From the NCBI GenBank assembly GCA_003148945.1, contig QGGY01000016.1, positions 1-64,000 of the forward strand: DNA of 64,000 nucleotides, read 5' to 3'. This document shows positions 34,627 to 42,659 of this stretch, piece after piece. The notes under the pieces are model-generated. The model was not told the origin of the DNA. It saw only the letters and a list, made by a program, of their open reading frames with translations, and did not search any database. The position numbers and the translations under genes are program-made. This DNA is from Murimonas intestini (GTDB taxonomy: Bacteria > Bacillota > Clostridia > Lachnospirales > Lachnospiraceae). How positions within the stretch are numbered: the first letter of the stretch is position 1; each line of letters begins with the position of its first letter.

Positions 34627-34661
34627 ATTCTACACCTTGACGTAAGGGGAGAGTCAAGGTG
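34627..34661 (-). promoter_or_regulatory. MerR-family promoter/operator with 19-bp spacer
   Basis: On the minus strand: TTGACT (34657-34652), a 19-bp spacer, TAGAAT (34632-34627). The spacer contains the arms CACCTTGAC (34633-34641) and GTCAAGGTG (34653-34661) and a CTCTCCCCTTACG core. This is the distinctive over-long-spacer promoter activated by MerR/TipA/BltR-type regulators. It reads into the serine hydrolase gene. No merR gene lies nearby in the window. Confidence 0.75.
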
Positions 34662-34665
34662 ATAA

Positions 34666-34857
34666 GAAGCACAGCAGGAATTAGGTAAAGCCCCCAACTC
34701 TGCCCGGAACAATGAGACAAGTGAGTATACACAGCCCCAGGAAGACATACAGGAGCCGGAGTATGAGCAGGAGCTGGAACATACACAGCGCCGGCAGGCC
34801 ACACCTGAAATTGAATATATCCATATCACATGCAGTCACTGTAATTACCTTGTATAA
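34666..34857 (+). pseudogene. C-terminal gene remnant ending CSHCNYLV
   Basis: The frame opens directly after stop codons at 34660-34665, has no start codon, and runs to TAA 34855. It encodes a Glu/Gln-rich segment (EDIQEPEYEQELEHTQRRQ) ending IHITCSHCNYLV. It looks like the last 63 residues of a lost gene cut off where the MerR-type promoter begins. The mirror-image minus frame is Cys/Ser-rich and not credible. Confidence 0.4.
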
Positions 34858-34956
34858 TCAGTAAAACTGGTCTATAATAGCTTTATCAGATTACACACGA
34901 GGCTTTTTCTCCTTCTCACAGCTGCGGCAGTCAGAAGGAGCATTTAATACCCCGTG
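34850..34956 (+). promoter_or_regulatory. Promoter and structured leader of a small membrane peptide
   Basis: TTGTAT (34850-34855), 17 bp, TATAAT (34873-34878). The transcript would then form an outer stem CACGAGG/CCCCGTG (34896-34902 with 34950-34956) around an inner stem CTCCTTCT/AGAAGGAG (34909-34916 with 34933-34940). I cannot match it to a known riboswitch class. Confidence 0.5.
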
Positions 34957-34986
34957 CATGAATCAATCATGAAGGGAGGAAATCAC

Positions 34987-35088
34987 ATGATTGCAGATTT
35001 TGCGGCTGCGGCCTTTCCATGGGTTGCATTTGGTATTGGCCTGGCACTTTTTATTTCTCACGCATCCATCAAAAAAACCAGAAACTGA
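34987..35088 (+). CDS. 33-residue membrane peptide
   Basis: ATG 34987 is preceded by GGGAGG at optimal distance. The peptide starts MIADFAAAAFPWVAFGIGLA, continues as a single hydrophobic helix, and ends in a basic ASIKKTRN tail. It has its own promoter and a ~100-nt structured leader. The RBS, hydrophobic pattern and charged tail support a real small membrane protein. Function unknown: regulatory, toxin-like or transporter-associated are all possible. Convergent with the DUF3795 gene, 6 bp away. Confidence 0.6.
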   Translation: MIADFAAAAFPWVAFGIGLALFISHASIKKTRN

Positions 35089-35094
35089 TTCCTC

Positions 35095-35637
35095 CTATTT
35101 TTTCCGGTTTAGTTTCAGTACAATGCCTCTCTTATCAGCCATGGTTCTGAAGAGTCCGGCAGCCTGGGCGCCCCGTTCCCTGAGCGGGGCATTTTCATCG
35201 TAATTTTCTTCAAGCTCATTCATCACCGTCTTTATATCCTCCAGTTCCAGCAGGTTCACAGCAAGACAGAAGAAGCTCTTGCGCCTCCCGTCATTATACT
35301 CTCTCAGCAGATAACGCAGTATTTCCACTTTTTCATCCAGAACAGCGCTGAATACTTCTATACCATCCCGGCGCAGACGTTCAAAGTCTCTCTGCACACT
35401 CCGGCAGGTAATAAATGAATCATAGGGTTCTGCCTTCGTATACTTTTCACATGGGTAATCAGGGCACAACCCGCAGTACTCCACTTTGCCATGCTCCTTT
35501 GCACATTTCACATAGACACAGGAGGGCCGCCCGCAGCCCGGACAGTGGTCGTTTTCGCTGATATGGTACATTGGGCACAGGCCGCAGCTCAGTCCGCAGA
35601 GGGCAAAGTGCGGGTACTCTCTCTTTTCATTTTTCAT
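35095..35637 (-). CDS. DUF3795 domain protein
   Basis: A 180-residue cysteine-rich protein started at ATG 35637 (GGAGG upstream). The N-terminal ~80 residues hold metal-binding-type cysteine clusters (CGLSCGLCPMY, CPGCGRPSC, CGLCPDYPC) as in DUF3795 proteins; the remainder is helical. It probably binds zinc or an iron-sulfur cluster. The biochemical role of the family is not established. Confidence 0.8.
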   Translation of the reverse strand: MKNEKREYPHFALCGLSCGLCPMYHISENDHCPGCGRPSCVYVKCAKEHGKVEYCGLCPDYPCEKYTKAEPYDSFITCRSVQRDFERLRRDGIEVFSAVLDEKVEILRYLLREYNDGRRKSFFCLAVNLLELEDIKTVMNELEENYDENAPLRERGAQAAGLFRTMADKRGIVLKLNRKK

Positions 35638-35733
35638 ATGTATCCTCCATCTGGCATGTTTATTTTTCTTATCATACATCAGATAAACAGGAAATGCAAA
35701 CTACGTTTATTATGTGGATTTTGCAAAGAAAAC

Positions 35734-35761
35734 TTGACATATAATTTTAAAGGTATATAAT
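35734..35761 (+). promoter_or_regulatory. Sigma-70-type promoter
   Basis: TTGACA (35734-35739), 16 bp, TATAAT (35756-35761), reading toward the DUF6442/XRE gene pair. Confidence 0.7.
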
Positions 35762-35838
35762 AAATCTTGACAAGTACACTTGGCATCGCATTAAGCAATC
35801 GCCGCAAAATATACCAAATATAATACAGAGGTGGTCGT

Positions 35839-36156
35839 ATGGAAAGAGATGAAATTCTGCGCAGAGCTCAAAGTAAAAAGCCAAATCAGCCCGATGAGAT
35901 GGAACTTCAGATTGAACAGAAGGGATATGGTATCGCATCTTTCACTATGATAACATTATGTTTAATACTGATGATCATTAAAATGCTGGCCGGGCAGCCA
36001 TGGTGGGATGTGTACGCTATATTCTTTTCAATGAAGACAGCACAGAGTGCCTACAAATATATAAAGCTGAAACGCCGGTCTGATCTCATAGTATCTGTAC
36101 TGAACGGAGCTATGACAATTGCCCTGGTATTCTGTTATATTTATGAAGTCTTTTGA
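35839..36156 (+). CDS. DUF6442 family membrane protein
   Basis: A 105-residue protein with an acidic/basic N-terminus (MERDEILRRAQSKKPNQPDE) and three hydrophobic segments: SFTMITLCLILMIIKML, WWDVYAIFFSMKTA and LNGAMTIALVFCYIYEVF. This small membrane family typically accompanies a minimal XRE regulator, as here (12-bp gap). GAGGTGG lies upstream. Function unknown. Confidence 0.75.
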   Translation: MERDEILRRAQSKKPNQPDEMELQIEQKGYGIASFTMITLCLILMIIKMLAGQPWWDVYAIFFSMKTAQSAYKYIKLKRRSDLIVSVLNGAMTIALVFCYIYEVF

Positions 36157-36168
36157 CACAGGTGATAT

Positions 36169-36378
36169 ATGGACAATGATTTAGTATTGAAAAACCGGCT
36201 GAAAGCAGCCAGAGCAGAAAAAAATATTTCTCAGAGTGAGCTTGCAAATATGACAGGAGTCTCCCGGCAGACGATCAGTTCCATCGAGACAGGCCAGTTT
36301 AATCCTACAGCCAAACTGGCGCTTCTGATTTGCATTGCTCTTAATAAAAAATTTGAAGATCTCTTCTACTTTGAATAA
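36169..36378 (+). CDS. Minimal XRE-family regulator
   Basis: A 69-residue protein, essentially only an HTH_3 domain: LKNRLKAARAEKNISQSELA, GVSRQTISSIETGQFNPTA, LLICIALNKKFEDLFYFE. It is in an operon with the DUF6442 gene and probably regulates that operon. Confidence 0.85.
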   Translation: MDNDLVLKNRLKAARAEKNISQSELANMTGVSRQTISSIETGQFNPTAKLALLICIALNKKFEDLFYFE

Positions 36379-36473
36379 ATTAATTCAATCCTGCACGGTA
36401 TTTAACTATACCGTATAAGCTGCCCGCTTAACCTCCGGTTAATTTTCTTGCCTGAAAGTTAACGCCGTTTCAA

Positions 36474-36522
36474 TTGTCTGGCTTCTGTACAGTTGCTATA
36501 ATAAAAGTATCGAAGTACTTCG
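36474..36522 (+). promoter_or_regulatory. Promoter with palindromic operator
   Basis: TTGTCT (36474-36479), 17 bp, TATAAT (36497-36502), then a perfect 12-bp palindrome CGAAGTACTTCG (36511-36522) in the early transcribed region. Likely autoregulation by the XRE protein that follows. Confidence 0.6.
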
Positions 36523-36548
36523 CAAAACAACAAGGAGGTCATTTAAAT

Positions 36549-37607
36549 ATGAAAATCAATGAAATCATAAAGGAACGGCGCACAGCGCTTAACCTGACCC
36601 AGGAGCAGGTCGCCTCTTATCTGGGTGTGACAGCCCCCGCAGTAAATAAATGGGAAAAGGGAGGTACTTACCCCGATATTACCATACTTCCTGCACTGGC
36701 ACGCCTGCTGGATACTGATCTGAATACACTGCTCTCTTTTAAAGAGGAGCTTACAAATCAGGAAATCAACTGTTTTTTAAACGAACTGACAACTGCTGCC
36801 TCTGAAAGAGGGATAGACGCGGCCTTTGATCTTGCCCGGGAAAAACTCCATGAATACCCCTCATGTGACAGTCTGACTCTGGGAACCGCCCTCACATTAG
36901 AGGGTACATTCATGCTTTACCAAAATGAATCTGTAAAACAGGAATACCTCAGCCTGGTGGAAACACTGTATGAACGGGCAGCCGGAAGCCAGGATATTGG
37001 CATCCGCAATCAGGCTATGGGAATGCTGGTCTCAAAATGTATGGAACGGAAGGAATACGACAAAGCAGAAAAAATGCTGATGGAAATCCCAGATGAAAAT
37101 AGTTTTAACAAAATCGGGCTTCTGACAAAGCTCCATATGGCTAAAGGAGAATTTGCAGCTGCAGCAGAACTGACAGAGCGCAAGCTATTGTCCGAAGCAT
37201 CTTTGATCGATTCCATGCTTTCCGTTCTGATCGATATTGCCTGGAAAGAGGGACGCACTGAGGATGCGCGGCAGATCGCCGATATTATCAGCCCTTTATC
37301 CAAACTCCTTGGACTATGGGATTACAATTCTTATCTGGGCCAGTTTGGACTCAGTGTTCTGGAAAAGGATGCCGATAATTTCATAAATACACTAAGTTCC
37401 ATGCTTCCTGCTTTACTGCAGAAATGGGATATATCAGCTTCGCCGCTGTACAGGCACCTGGCCCAAAAGGAAGATTCCCAAAATCTGGGGAAAATGATGC
37501 TCCCCAAAATCATAGCAGATCTGGAAGACACTTCAGATCCAGAATATGATTTTCTCAGATCTTCTCCAAAATTCCAGGAATTTTTGAATTCTCTAAAGTC
37601 AAAGTGA
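36549..37607 (+). CDS. XRE regulator with TPR-like C-terminal domain
   Basis: A 352-residue protein started at ATG 36549 (AAGGAGG upstream); the open frame from 36474 covers the promoter. Residues 1-60 are HTH_3 (MKINEIIKERRTALNLTQEQ, APAVNKWEKGGTYPDITILPALARLL). The remaining ~290 residues are helical repeats (RAAGSQDIGIRNQAMGMLVS, KAEKMLMEIPDENSF) resembling TPR-containing quorum or peptide sensors (RRNPP-like), but no cognate peptide gene is visible. Confidence 0.8.
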   Translation: MKINEIIKERRTALNLTQEQVASYLGVTAPAVNKWEKGGTYPDITILPALARLLDTDLNTLLSFKEELTNQEINCFLNELTTAASERGIDAAFDLAREKLHEYPSCDSLTLGTALTLEGTFMLYQNESVKQEYLSLVETLYERAAGSQDIGIRNQAMGMLVSKCMERKEYDKAEKMLMEIPDENSFNKIGLLTKLHMAKGEFAAAAELTERKLLSEASLIDSMLSVLIDIAWKEGRTEDARQIADIISPLSKLLGLWDYNSYLGQFGLSVLEKDADNFINTLSSMLPALLQKWDISASPLYRHLAQKEDSQNLGKMMLPKIIADLEDTSDPEYDFLRSSPKFQEFLNSLKSK

Positions 37608-37623
37608 AAATAAACTTAAAACA

Positions 37624-37712
37624 AAAATAGCCCCCAGCCGCAGGTGCTTTGATATTCCTCTTGTCCGCTTGACAAGGTAAATATCACTTCCTGCATAGCC
37701 GGAGGCTATTTA
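37624..37712. terminator. Bidirectional terminator
   Basis: AAAATAGCC at 37624-37632 pairs with GGCTATTTA at 37704-37712, with an inner CTTGTC/GACAAG stem. It separates two convergent regulator genes. Confidence 0.55.
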
Positions 37713-37731
37713 TTATAATTCGGATCTTTGC

Positions 37732-37998
37732 TCATAATTCGGATTTCTGATTGTAATTCAGATCTTTGAACACTGTGTTAAAATCAGTCCGGAAAATTTC
37801 CACTAATGCAATCAATTCACCGACTCTTATACTGTAAGTGCCTGATTCCATCTGGGAATAAGCACTTCTTGTAACAGCAAAATTACGGAGCTGTAACTGA
37901 GCCGCCACTTGTTCCTGCGTCATCCTGGCTCCATTCCTCAGCTTTTTCAGATTTCCGCCTATGGAAAGCCCCTTTTCCTGTTTTATCTTCTGTTCCAT
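37732..37998 (-). CDS. XRE-family regulator
   Basis: An 88-residue HTH_3 protein (IGGNLKKLRNGARMTQEQVA, FAVTRSAYSQMESGTYSI, ALVEIFRTDFNTVFKDLNY). The start is ATG 37998. It stands alone, convergent with the larger XRE gene. Target unknown. Confidence 0.8.
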   Translation of the reverse strand: MEQKIKQEKGLSIGGNLKKLRNGARMTQEQVAAQLQLRNFAVTRSAYSQMESGTYSIRVGELIALVEIFRTDFNTVFKDLNYNQKSEL

Positions 37999-38194
37999 AG
38001 AGTACTATCATACCTCTCTATCAATATTCCACACTGTTATCCCCATAATTAGTATTGATTTTAGTATAAAAATTAGGTACAATTGCAATAGATAGATTGC
38101 ATTCTAAAATAAATACTCAAAATTTTGACCCGAACATGAATCTAAAAGTCACTCGATAATTTCTTTCACTGAATAGTATACAAAAAAAGAGGCA

Positions 38195-38575
38195 ATGAAA
38201 AAAGTTCTTATTTTAGCACTATTACTTCTTATCATCAGCTGTACACCTCCGGATGCCGATCCTGGACCGCATTTCTCTATGGTCATATCAGCAGGAGACG
38301 AAATTATTTTATCTTACCGCAACGGTAAAGATGTTACGGAAGAAAACAAGCTTCAGCAGGCCAGGATTGAGAGCTCCATCAGCCAATTTCTCAACCGCAG
38401 CAGGTCAGATCTGGAATTTAAAGCATTCTGCATGCTGGAAGATGACGGAATGACAGTAGAAGTAACGCTCGATGACGTCTCATACACATTTATATGCAGT
38501 ATGGCCGGGGACATCATCAATGTAGGCCGGACTGATAATAAAAGATTTGGTATTAGAGGTGGAATAAATACCTAG
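38195..38575 (+). CDS. Putative small lipoprotein
   Basis: A 126-residue protein. MKKVLILALLLLIISC is a short lipoprotein signal with a plausible lipobox (LIIS-C16). The mature part is 110 residues of mixed alpha/beta character with no recognised domain. The RBS is weak (AAAGAGG). It stands alone. Confidence 0.6.
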   Translation: MKKVLILALLLLIISCTPPDADPGPHFSMVISAGDEIILSYRNGKDVTEENKLQQARIESSISQFLNRSRSDLEFKAFCMLEDDGMTVEVTLDDVSYTFICSMAGDIINVGRTDNKRFGIRGGINT

Positions 38576-38662
38576 TTAGCCGTATAAAACATTACTACCT
38601 TGCCACCTTCTGGGTGACTTATGTTATAATATGCTTAGATATAGCATAAATGGAGGTACCAC

Positions 38663-39034
38663 ATGAATTGCAGCATAAGATCACTTTATCTGTGTGTCCT
38701 GAACATGGACAGAGCCATTTCTTTCTACGAAAAATTCTTTGAACGTCCAGTAGATGAAAAAAGTGAGCTATACAGTGTCTTTGACATTAACGGATTTCGG
38801 CTGGGGCTGTTTGCATTTGAAAAGATGAATGAACACCATATATTTGGAAGCAACTGCCTGCCCAGTATAGAGGTTGACACACCCGACATACTAAAAGAAA
38901 AGCTGAAAGGCCTGAAAATTGTTTTCCCTCTCACTCCGATTGGCAGTAACTGGGTTTCAGAATTTGAGGACAGTGAGGGAAACCATATCGAACTTACCGC
39001 CCCCATGAATCATGCTCACGGAGGAAACTGCTAA
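38663..39034 (+). CDS. VOC (glyoxalase/bleomycin resistance) family protein
   Basis: A 123-residue single VOC domain: RSLYLCVLNMDRAISFYEKF at the start and VSEFEDSEGNHIELTAP at the end, with the metal-ligand Glu in GNHIEL. The substrate cannot be told. It is immediately followed (TAAATG) by an NTF2-like gene, forming a two-gene operon. Confidence 0.85.
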   Translation: MNCSIRSLYLCVLNMDRAISFYEKFFERPVDEKSELYSVFDINGFRLGLFAFEKMNEHHIFGSNCLPSIEVDTPDILKEKLKGLKIVFPLTPIGSNWVSEFEDSEGNHIELTAPMNHAHGGNC

Positions 39035-39415
39035 ATGAATACACGGGAGTTTATCAATGATTATTGGAGATATGTGGCAGCTCAGGATGAACAGAACCTG
39101 CGGGGCTGCTTTCTGAAAGATGCCGTTGTCCAGTGGCATTGTACAAATGAGAAATTTACTGTTGAAGAATTTATAAGGGCCAACTGTGAATATCCAGGCA
39201 GCTGGAACGGTGAAATCGAACGTTATATACATATTGACAATATAGTAATAACAGCTGTCCGCGTATGTACAGACGATATGTCTTTCCATGTCTCTTCCTT
39301 CTTTTATCTTGAAAACGATAAAATCAGGACACTTGATGAATACTGGGGAGATGACGGGGATGCCCCTGAGTGGAGGCAGAAAATGAAGATAGGAAGCGTA
39401 ATTAAGGAATCATAG
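39035..39415 (+). CDS. NTF2/SnoaL-like protein
   Basis: A 126-residue NTF2-fold protein (MNTREFINDYWRYVAAQDEQ, CFLKDAVVQWHCTNEKFTVEEFIRANCEYPG, FYLENDKIRTLDEYWGDDG). Such proteins bind or isomerise small molecules. Coupled to the VOC gene. Role unknown. Confidence 0.8.
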   Translation: MNTREFINDYWRYVAAQDEQNLRGCFLKDAVVQWHCTNEKFTVEEFIRANCEYPGSWNGEIERYIHIDNIVITAVRVCTDDMSFHVSSFFYLENDKIRTLDEYWGDDGDAPEWRQKMKIGSVIKES

Positions 39416-39430
39416 AAAGAAGGTAATAAT

Positions 39431-39508
39431 ATGTTATGTCATTTGCGGGTAGATGAAAGCTCCCCACTCTGTACAAGATCCAATCAGGGGCAGATTTGTA
39501 CAGAGTAA
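39431..39508 (+). promoter_or_regulatory. Leader ORF and attenuator-like hairpin before the MFS pump
   Basis: A 25-codon ORF (MLCHLRVDESSPLC...QICTE) starts at ATG 39431 with AGAAGG 8 nt upstream. Its 3' half is the stem ACTCTGTACAA (39466-39476) / TTGTACAGAGT (39496-39506). CCCC at 39462-39465 could instead pair with GGGG (39487-39490) in the loop. Mutually exclusive pairings within a leader ORF upstream of a drug-efflux-like gene suggest ribosome-mediated attenuation. Confidence 0.45.
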
Positions 39509-39580
39509 TATAATTGCCCACATTGGATTTTGTACTTATAGGGATAAAAAAATTAATTAATCCTATGAGGAGATTTTCCA

Positions 39581-40897
39581 ATGAAAACAAATACTTTTAA
39601 ACGTTTTGTAATTTTCTGGTTCAGCCAGTCTGTTTCACAGCTGGGAAGCTCGATGACCAGTTTTGCGCTCATCATATGGTCTTATTCACAATCACAGTCA
39701 GCTTTGTCAGTTTCTCTGATGGCTTTTTGCTCTTATCTGCCATATGTGGCGGCAAGTATTTTTGCCGGTACACTTGTGGACAGGCACAGTAAGAAGGCCA
39801 TTATGCTTCTGACAGATCTGGGTGCGGCGCTTTGCTCCGCCGGGATATTTATCTTATTGAATACAGGCGGATTGAAACACTTCTATATCTATGGTGTGAA
39901 TTTATGTATCGGACTGATGAACTCCCTGCAGTCACCCGCCCAGTCGGTTGCCGTTGGCTTGCTGATACCTGAGGAGAAACGCTCACAGGCCAGCGGAATG
40001 GATTCCTTTGCCGGCAGCCTCATTACGGTAGTATCACCTGTCCTTGGGAGTGCACTCCTGGCTGCCGGAGGGCTGGGCCTTGTCTTAATCACAGACTTGC
40101 TGAGTTTCCTCTTTGCTTTCGTAGTCCTGTTTTTCTTTATCACCATTCCGGAGACACATACTGACAATATGAAGCAAACTGGAATATTTAAAGACAGTCC
40201 ACAAGAGAGAAAGAAATCCGGCGGTGTTTTTTCTGGATTTAAGGAGGAAATCGTTTTTCTAAAGGAGCATAGAAGCATACGCAGCCTGATCCTCTCTATG
40301 GCCGCCATAAACTTCTTCTCATCACTGACATACGAAAATATACTTGGCCCCATGATTTTGGCCCGGAGCGGCTATAACAGCCATGTACTTGCTGCCGTCA
40401 ATGCAGTACTTGGCATTGGCGGGATAGTGGGTGGTCTGATCGTATCGTTTTGGAGGGCTCCGAAAAATCCGCTCAGGATGATCTATTTTTCCTCAGCCAT
40501 CTCTTTCCTTCTCGGTGACATGCTAATGGGATTTGGACAAAACTGTTTCTTGTGGTGCGCGGCAGGAGCTGCTGCCAGCCTCCCAATACCCTTTGTGATG
40601 GCAGGTCAGCACATGCTCCTGTATAAAGAGGTCCCTGTGGAAATCCAGGGGCGGATTTTCGCAGTCCGCAGCGCTCTCCAGTTTGGCACTATACCCGCTG
40701 CAATTCTTTCAGGAGGATTTCTGGCAGACTATGTGTTTGAACCCTTCATGCACTCAGGTTCAGCACCAGCCATGCTCCTGGAGCAGTTCGTGGGTCCAGG
40801 TCCGGGCAGCGGCATGGCTGTCATGTTCCTGTGTACAGGCATATGCGGATCTGCAATAAGCGTGCTGGCCTGTCACTGCAGCTGCAAGTTCAGATGA
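39581..40897 (+). CDS. MFS transporter, macrolide-efflux (Mef)-like
   Basis: A 438-residue 12-helix major facilitator: FVIFWFSQSVSQLGSSMTSF, FAGTLVDRHSKKAIMLLTDL (the MFS loop 2-3 motif), and PSQSVAVG-like LQSPAQSVAVGLLIPEEKRS. This matches the MFS_3/MefA-type group that exports macrolides and other amphiphilic compounds. AGGAGA precedes the start. The substrate is not evident from sequence. Confidence 0.85.
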   Translation: MKTNTFKRFVIFWFSQSVSQLGSSMTSFALIIWSYSQSQSALSVSLMAFCSYLPYVAASIFAGTLVDRHSKKAIMLLTDLGAALCSAGIFILLNTGGLKHFYIYGVNLCIGLMNSLQSPAQSVAVGLLIPEEKRSQASGMDSFAGSLITVVSPVLGSALLAAGGLGLVLITDLLSFLFAFVVLFFFITIPETHTDNMKQTGIFKDSPQERKKSGGVFSGFKEEIVFLKEHRSIRSLILSMAAINFFSSLTYENILGPMILARSGYNSHVLAAVNAVLGIGGIVGGLIVSFWRAPKNPLRMIYFSSAISFLLGDMLMGFGQNCFLWCAAGAAASLPIPFVMAGQHMLLYKEVPVEIQGRIFAVRSALQFGTIPAAILSGGFLADYVFEPFMHSGSAPAMLLEQFVGPGPGSGMAVMFLCTGICGSAISVLACHCSCKFR

Positions 40898-40944
40898 GCC
40901 TTATACATTTCTAAGATAAAAATCATATTCCGGAGGATAAAAGA

Positions 40945-41280
40945 ATGAATGTACGTATAACAGTGTTAAAAACAGAACTCTACAAAGATATAGCCGATGA
41001 ATATCTGTCAGAAGGCAGTCTGGCAGGTCCCTGTCCTATCCTGAAGGAAGGGGATTCCTTCCTGTACAGGTCAGACGAGGAGGCAGTTATGCCAAAAGGC
41101 TTATGCCCCTGGGCATGGATCGACCTCTATCCGGATATTGCCAAAATGTCCATAGAAAGAGCCGCCCGCAAACCAGGACAGGAGTATTGGTACAAATATG
41201 CCGATAAATCCATATCCTGCTGCAGGGACGGGGTACGGCCTGTCGTGTTCCTCCTGGAACGAACAGGGGACGAAGCGTAA
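40945..41280 (+). CDS. TIGR04076 family protein
   Basis: A 111-residue protein (MNVRITVLKTELYKDIADEY, GPCPILKEGDSFLY, MPKGLCPWAWIDLYPDIAKM, SCCRDGVRPVVFLLE) with the conserved cysteines and tryptophans of the TIGR04076 family, whose function is unknown. GGAGG lies upstream. It follows the MFS gene by 47 bp. Confidence 0.8.
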   Translation: MNVRITVLKTELYKDIADEYLSEGSLAGPCPILKEGDSFLYRSDEEAVMPKGLCPWAWIDLYPDIAKMSIERAARKPGQEYWYKYADKSISCCRDGVRPVVFLLERTGDEA

Positions 41281-41303
41281 CATTTCAGCCTTCCTCTGTT
41301 CCG

Positions 41304-42629
41304 TCAGATCCTCTGCAGCTTCCATTTTCCCTTAATGTAGCGCACGGTAAAGCATATGGCCCTGAACAGCCAGTCTATTGTCATGGCTACCCATACTCCG
41401 AAGACTCCCATTCCCAGGAACTGTCCCAGCAGATAGCTGAATGCTATCCTGAAGGTCCACATGGAAATGATGGAGATGACCATTGTAAAACGCACGTCAT
41501 TGGACGCCCTGAGGGTGTTTGGCATTGAAAAGGACATGGGCCATATAGTGACGCAGCAAAGGGCATGGTAAATAATGATCTGTGTGGTGATCCTGCCTGT
41601 GAGTTCCGACAGGTTATATATCTTTATGATAAACGGCAGAGCTGCCACCACAAGGATATTCATTCCCACCATGCATATGTAAACAAGCTTTATAAGCTTC
41701 TTCGTGTACATTTTAGCCTGATCATAATCATTTGCGCCCACACACTGTGAAACAACTGTGAGGATTGCAAATCCCACTGCCATACCCGGCAGTATCTGGA
41801 ACATTGCTATCGTATTTGAGACTGCGTTTGCGGCTATAGATGCTGTCCCAAAGGTTGCAACCAGGCTCAGGACAAGGATCTTGCCCAGCTGGAACATGCT
41901 GTTCTCCAGCCCGTTAGGTACTCCTATATGCAGGATCTTCTGAATCATCCTTCTGTCCGGCTTCCAGGAAAACGGTTTGCTGATATGTACCTGCTGGTTC
42001 TGTCTGCGAAGAAGGGCCATGATCAGGGCTGCGGCCGCTATCCTGGATACGAGAGTCGGGATTGCAGCGCCTGCGACACCCAGCTTCAGGCCGAAGATCA
42101 GAACGGCATTTCCTGTGATATTAATGGCATTCATCATCATTGATGTCTGCATGGAGATTTTTGAGTTCCCCATAGACCTAAAAAGCGCTGCTCCGCAGTT
42201 GTACAGAGCAATAAACGGGATAGACGCCGTCACGATCAGCAGATATGTCTTTGCATGTCCCATGACATCAGCCTCTATACTTCCGAAAACTCCGTTCAGG
42301 ATCAGGTTCTGCCCTGCGTACATGACAGCCATGACTCCCACTGACAAGATCAGTGTGAAGATCACCAGCTGGTCCGCCGCCCTGCAGGCATCCTCTTCCC
42401 TCCTGTGCCCTATGAACTGCCCTGCCACCACGGCTCCGCCTGTGGCCAGGGCAGCAAAAATGTTGATCATCAGCACCATCACAGTGTCAACCAGGGATAC
42501 GCCGGAGACTGCCGCCTCCCCCACGCTGGCAATCATAACAGAGTCGGCCATCCCCACTGTCACTGACAGCAGCTGCTCGATTATCAATGGTATGATCAGC
42601 TGGCGCAGCTGTTTATTTGTAAACATCAT
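41304..42629 (-). CDS. MATE-family efflux transporter
   Basis: A 441-residue, 12-helix MATE protein (DinF/NorM superfamily). It has the paired MatE halves: QLIIPLIIEQLLSVTVGMAD...VSGVSLVDTV and GVPNGLENSMFQLGKI...ANAVSNTIAMFQ. It exports cationic or drug-like compounds in exchange for Na+ or H+. The start is ATG 42629 with GGAGG upstream. Convergent with the TIGR04076 gene. Confidence 0.9.
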   Translation of the reverse strand: MMFTNKQLRQLIIPLIIEQLLSVTVGMADSVMIASVGEAAVSGVSLVDTVMVLMINIFAALATGGAVVAGQFIGHRREEDACRAADQLVIFTLILSVGVMAVMYAGQNLILNGVFGSIEADVMGHAKTYLLIVTASIPFIALYNCGAALFRSMGNSKISMQTSMMMNAINITGNAVLIFGLKLGVAGAAIPTLVSRIAAAALIMALLRRQNQQVHISKPFSWKPDRRMIQKILHIGVPNGLENSMFQLGKILVLSLVATFGTASIAANAVSNTIAMFQILPGMAVGFAILTVVSQCVGANDYDQAKMYTKKLIKLVYICMVGMNILVVAALPFIIKIYNLSELTGRITTQIIIYHALCCVTIWPMSFSMPNTLRASNDVRFTMVISIISMWTFRIAFSYLLGQFLGMGVFGVWVAMTIDWLFRAICFTVRYIKGKWKLQRI

Positions 42630-42659
42630 TTCTTTTCATCCTCCAATTCTATGCTTATC

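Noticed and set aside
34590-34829. 79-codon Cys/Ser-rich minus-strand frame
   Set aside because: Shadow of the gene remnant 34666-34857 and overlaps the MerR-type promoter.
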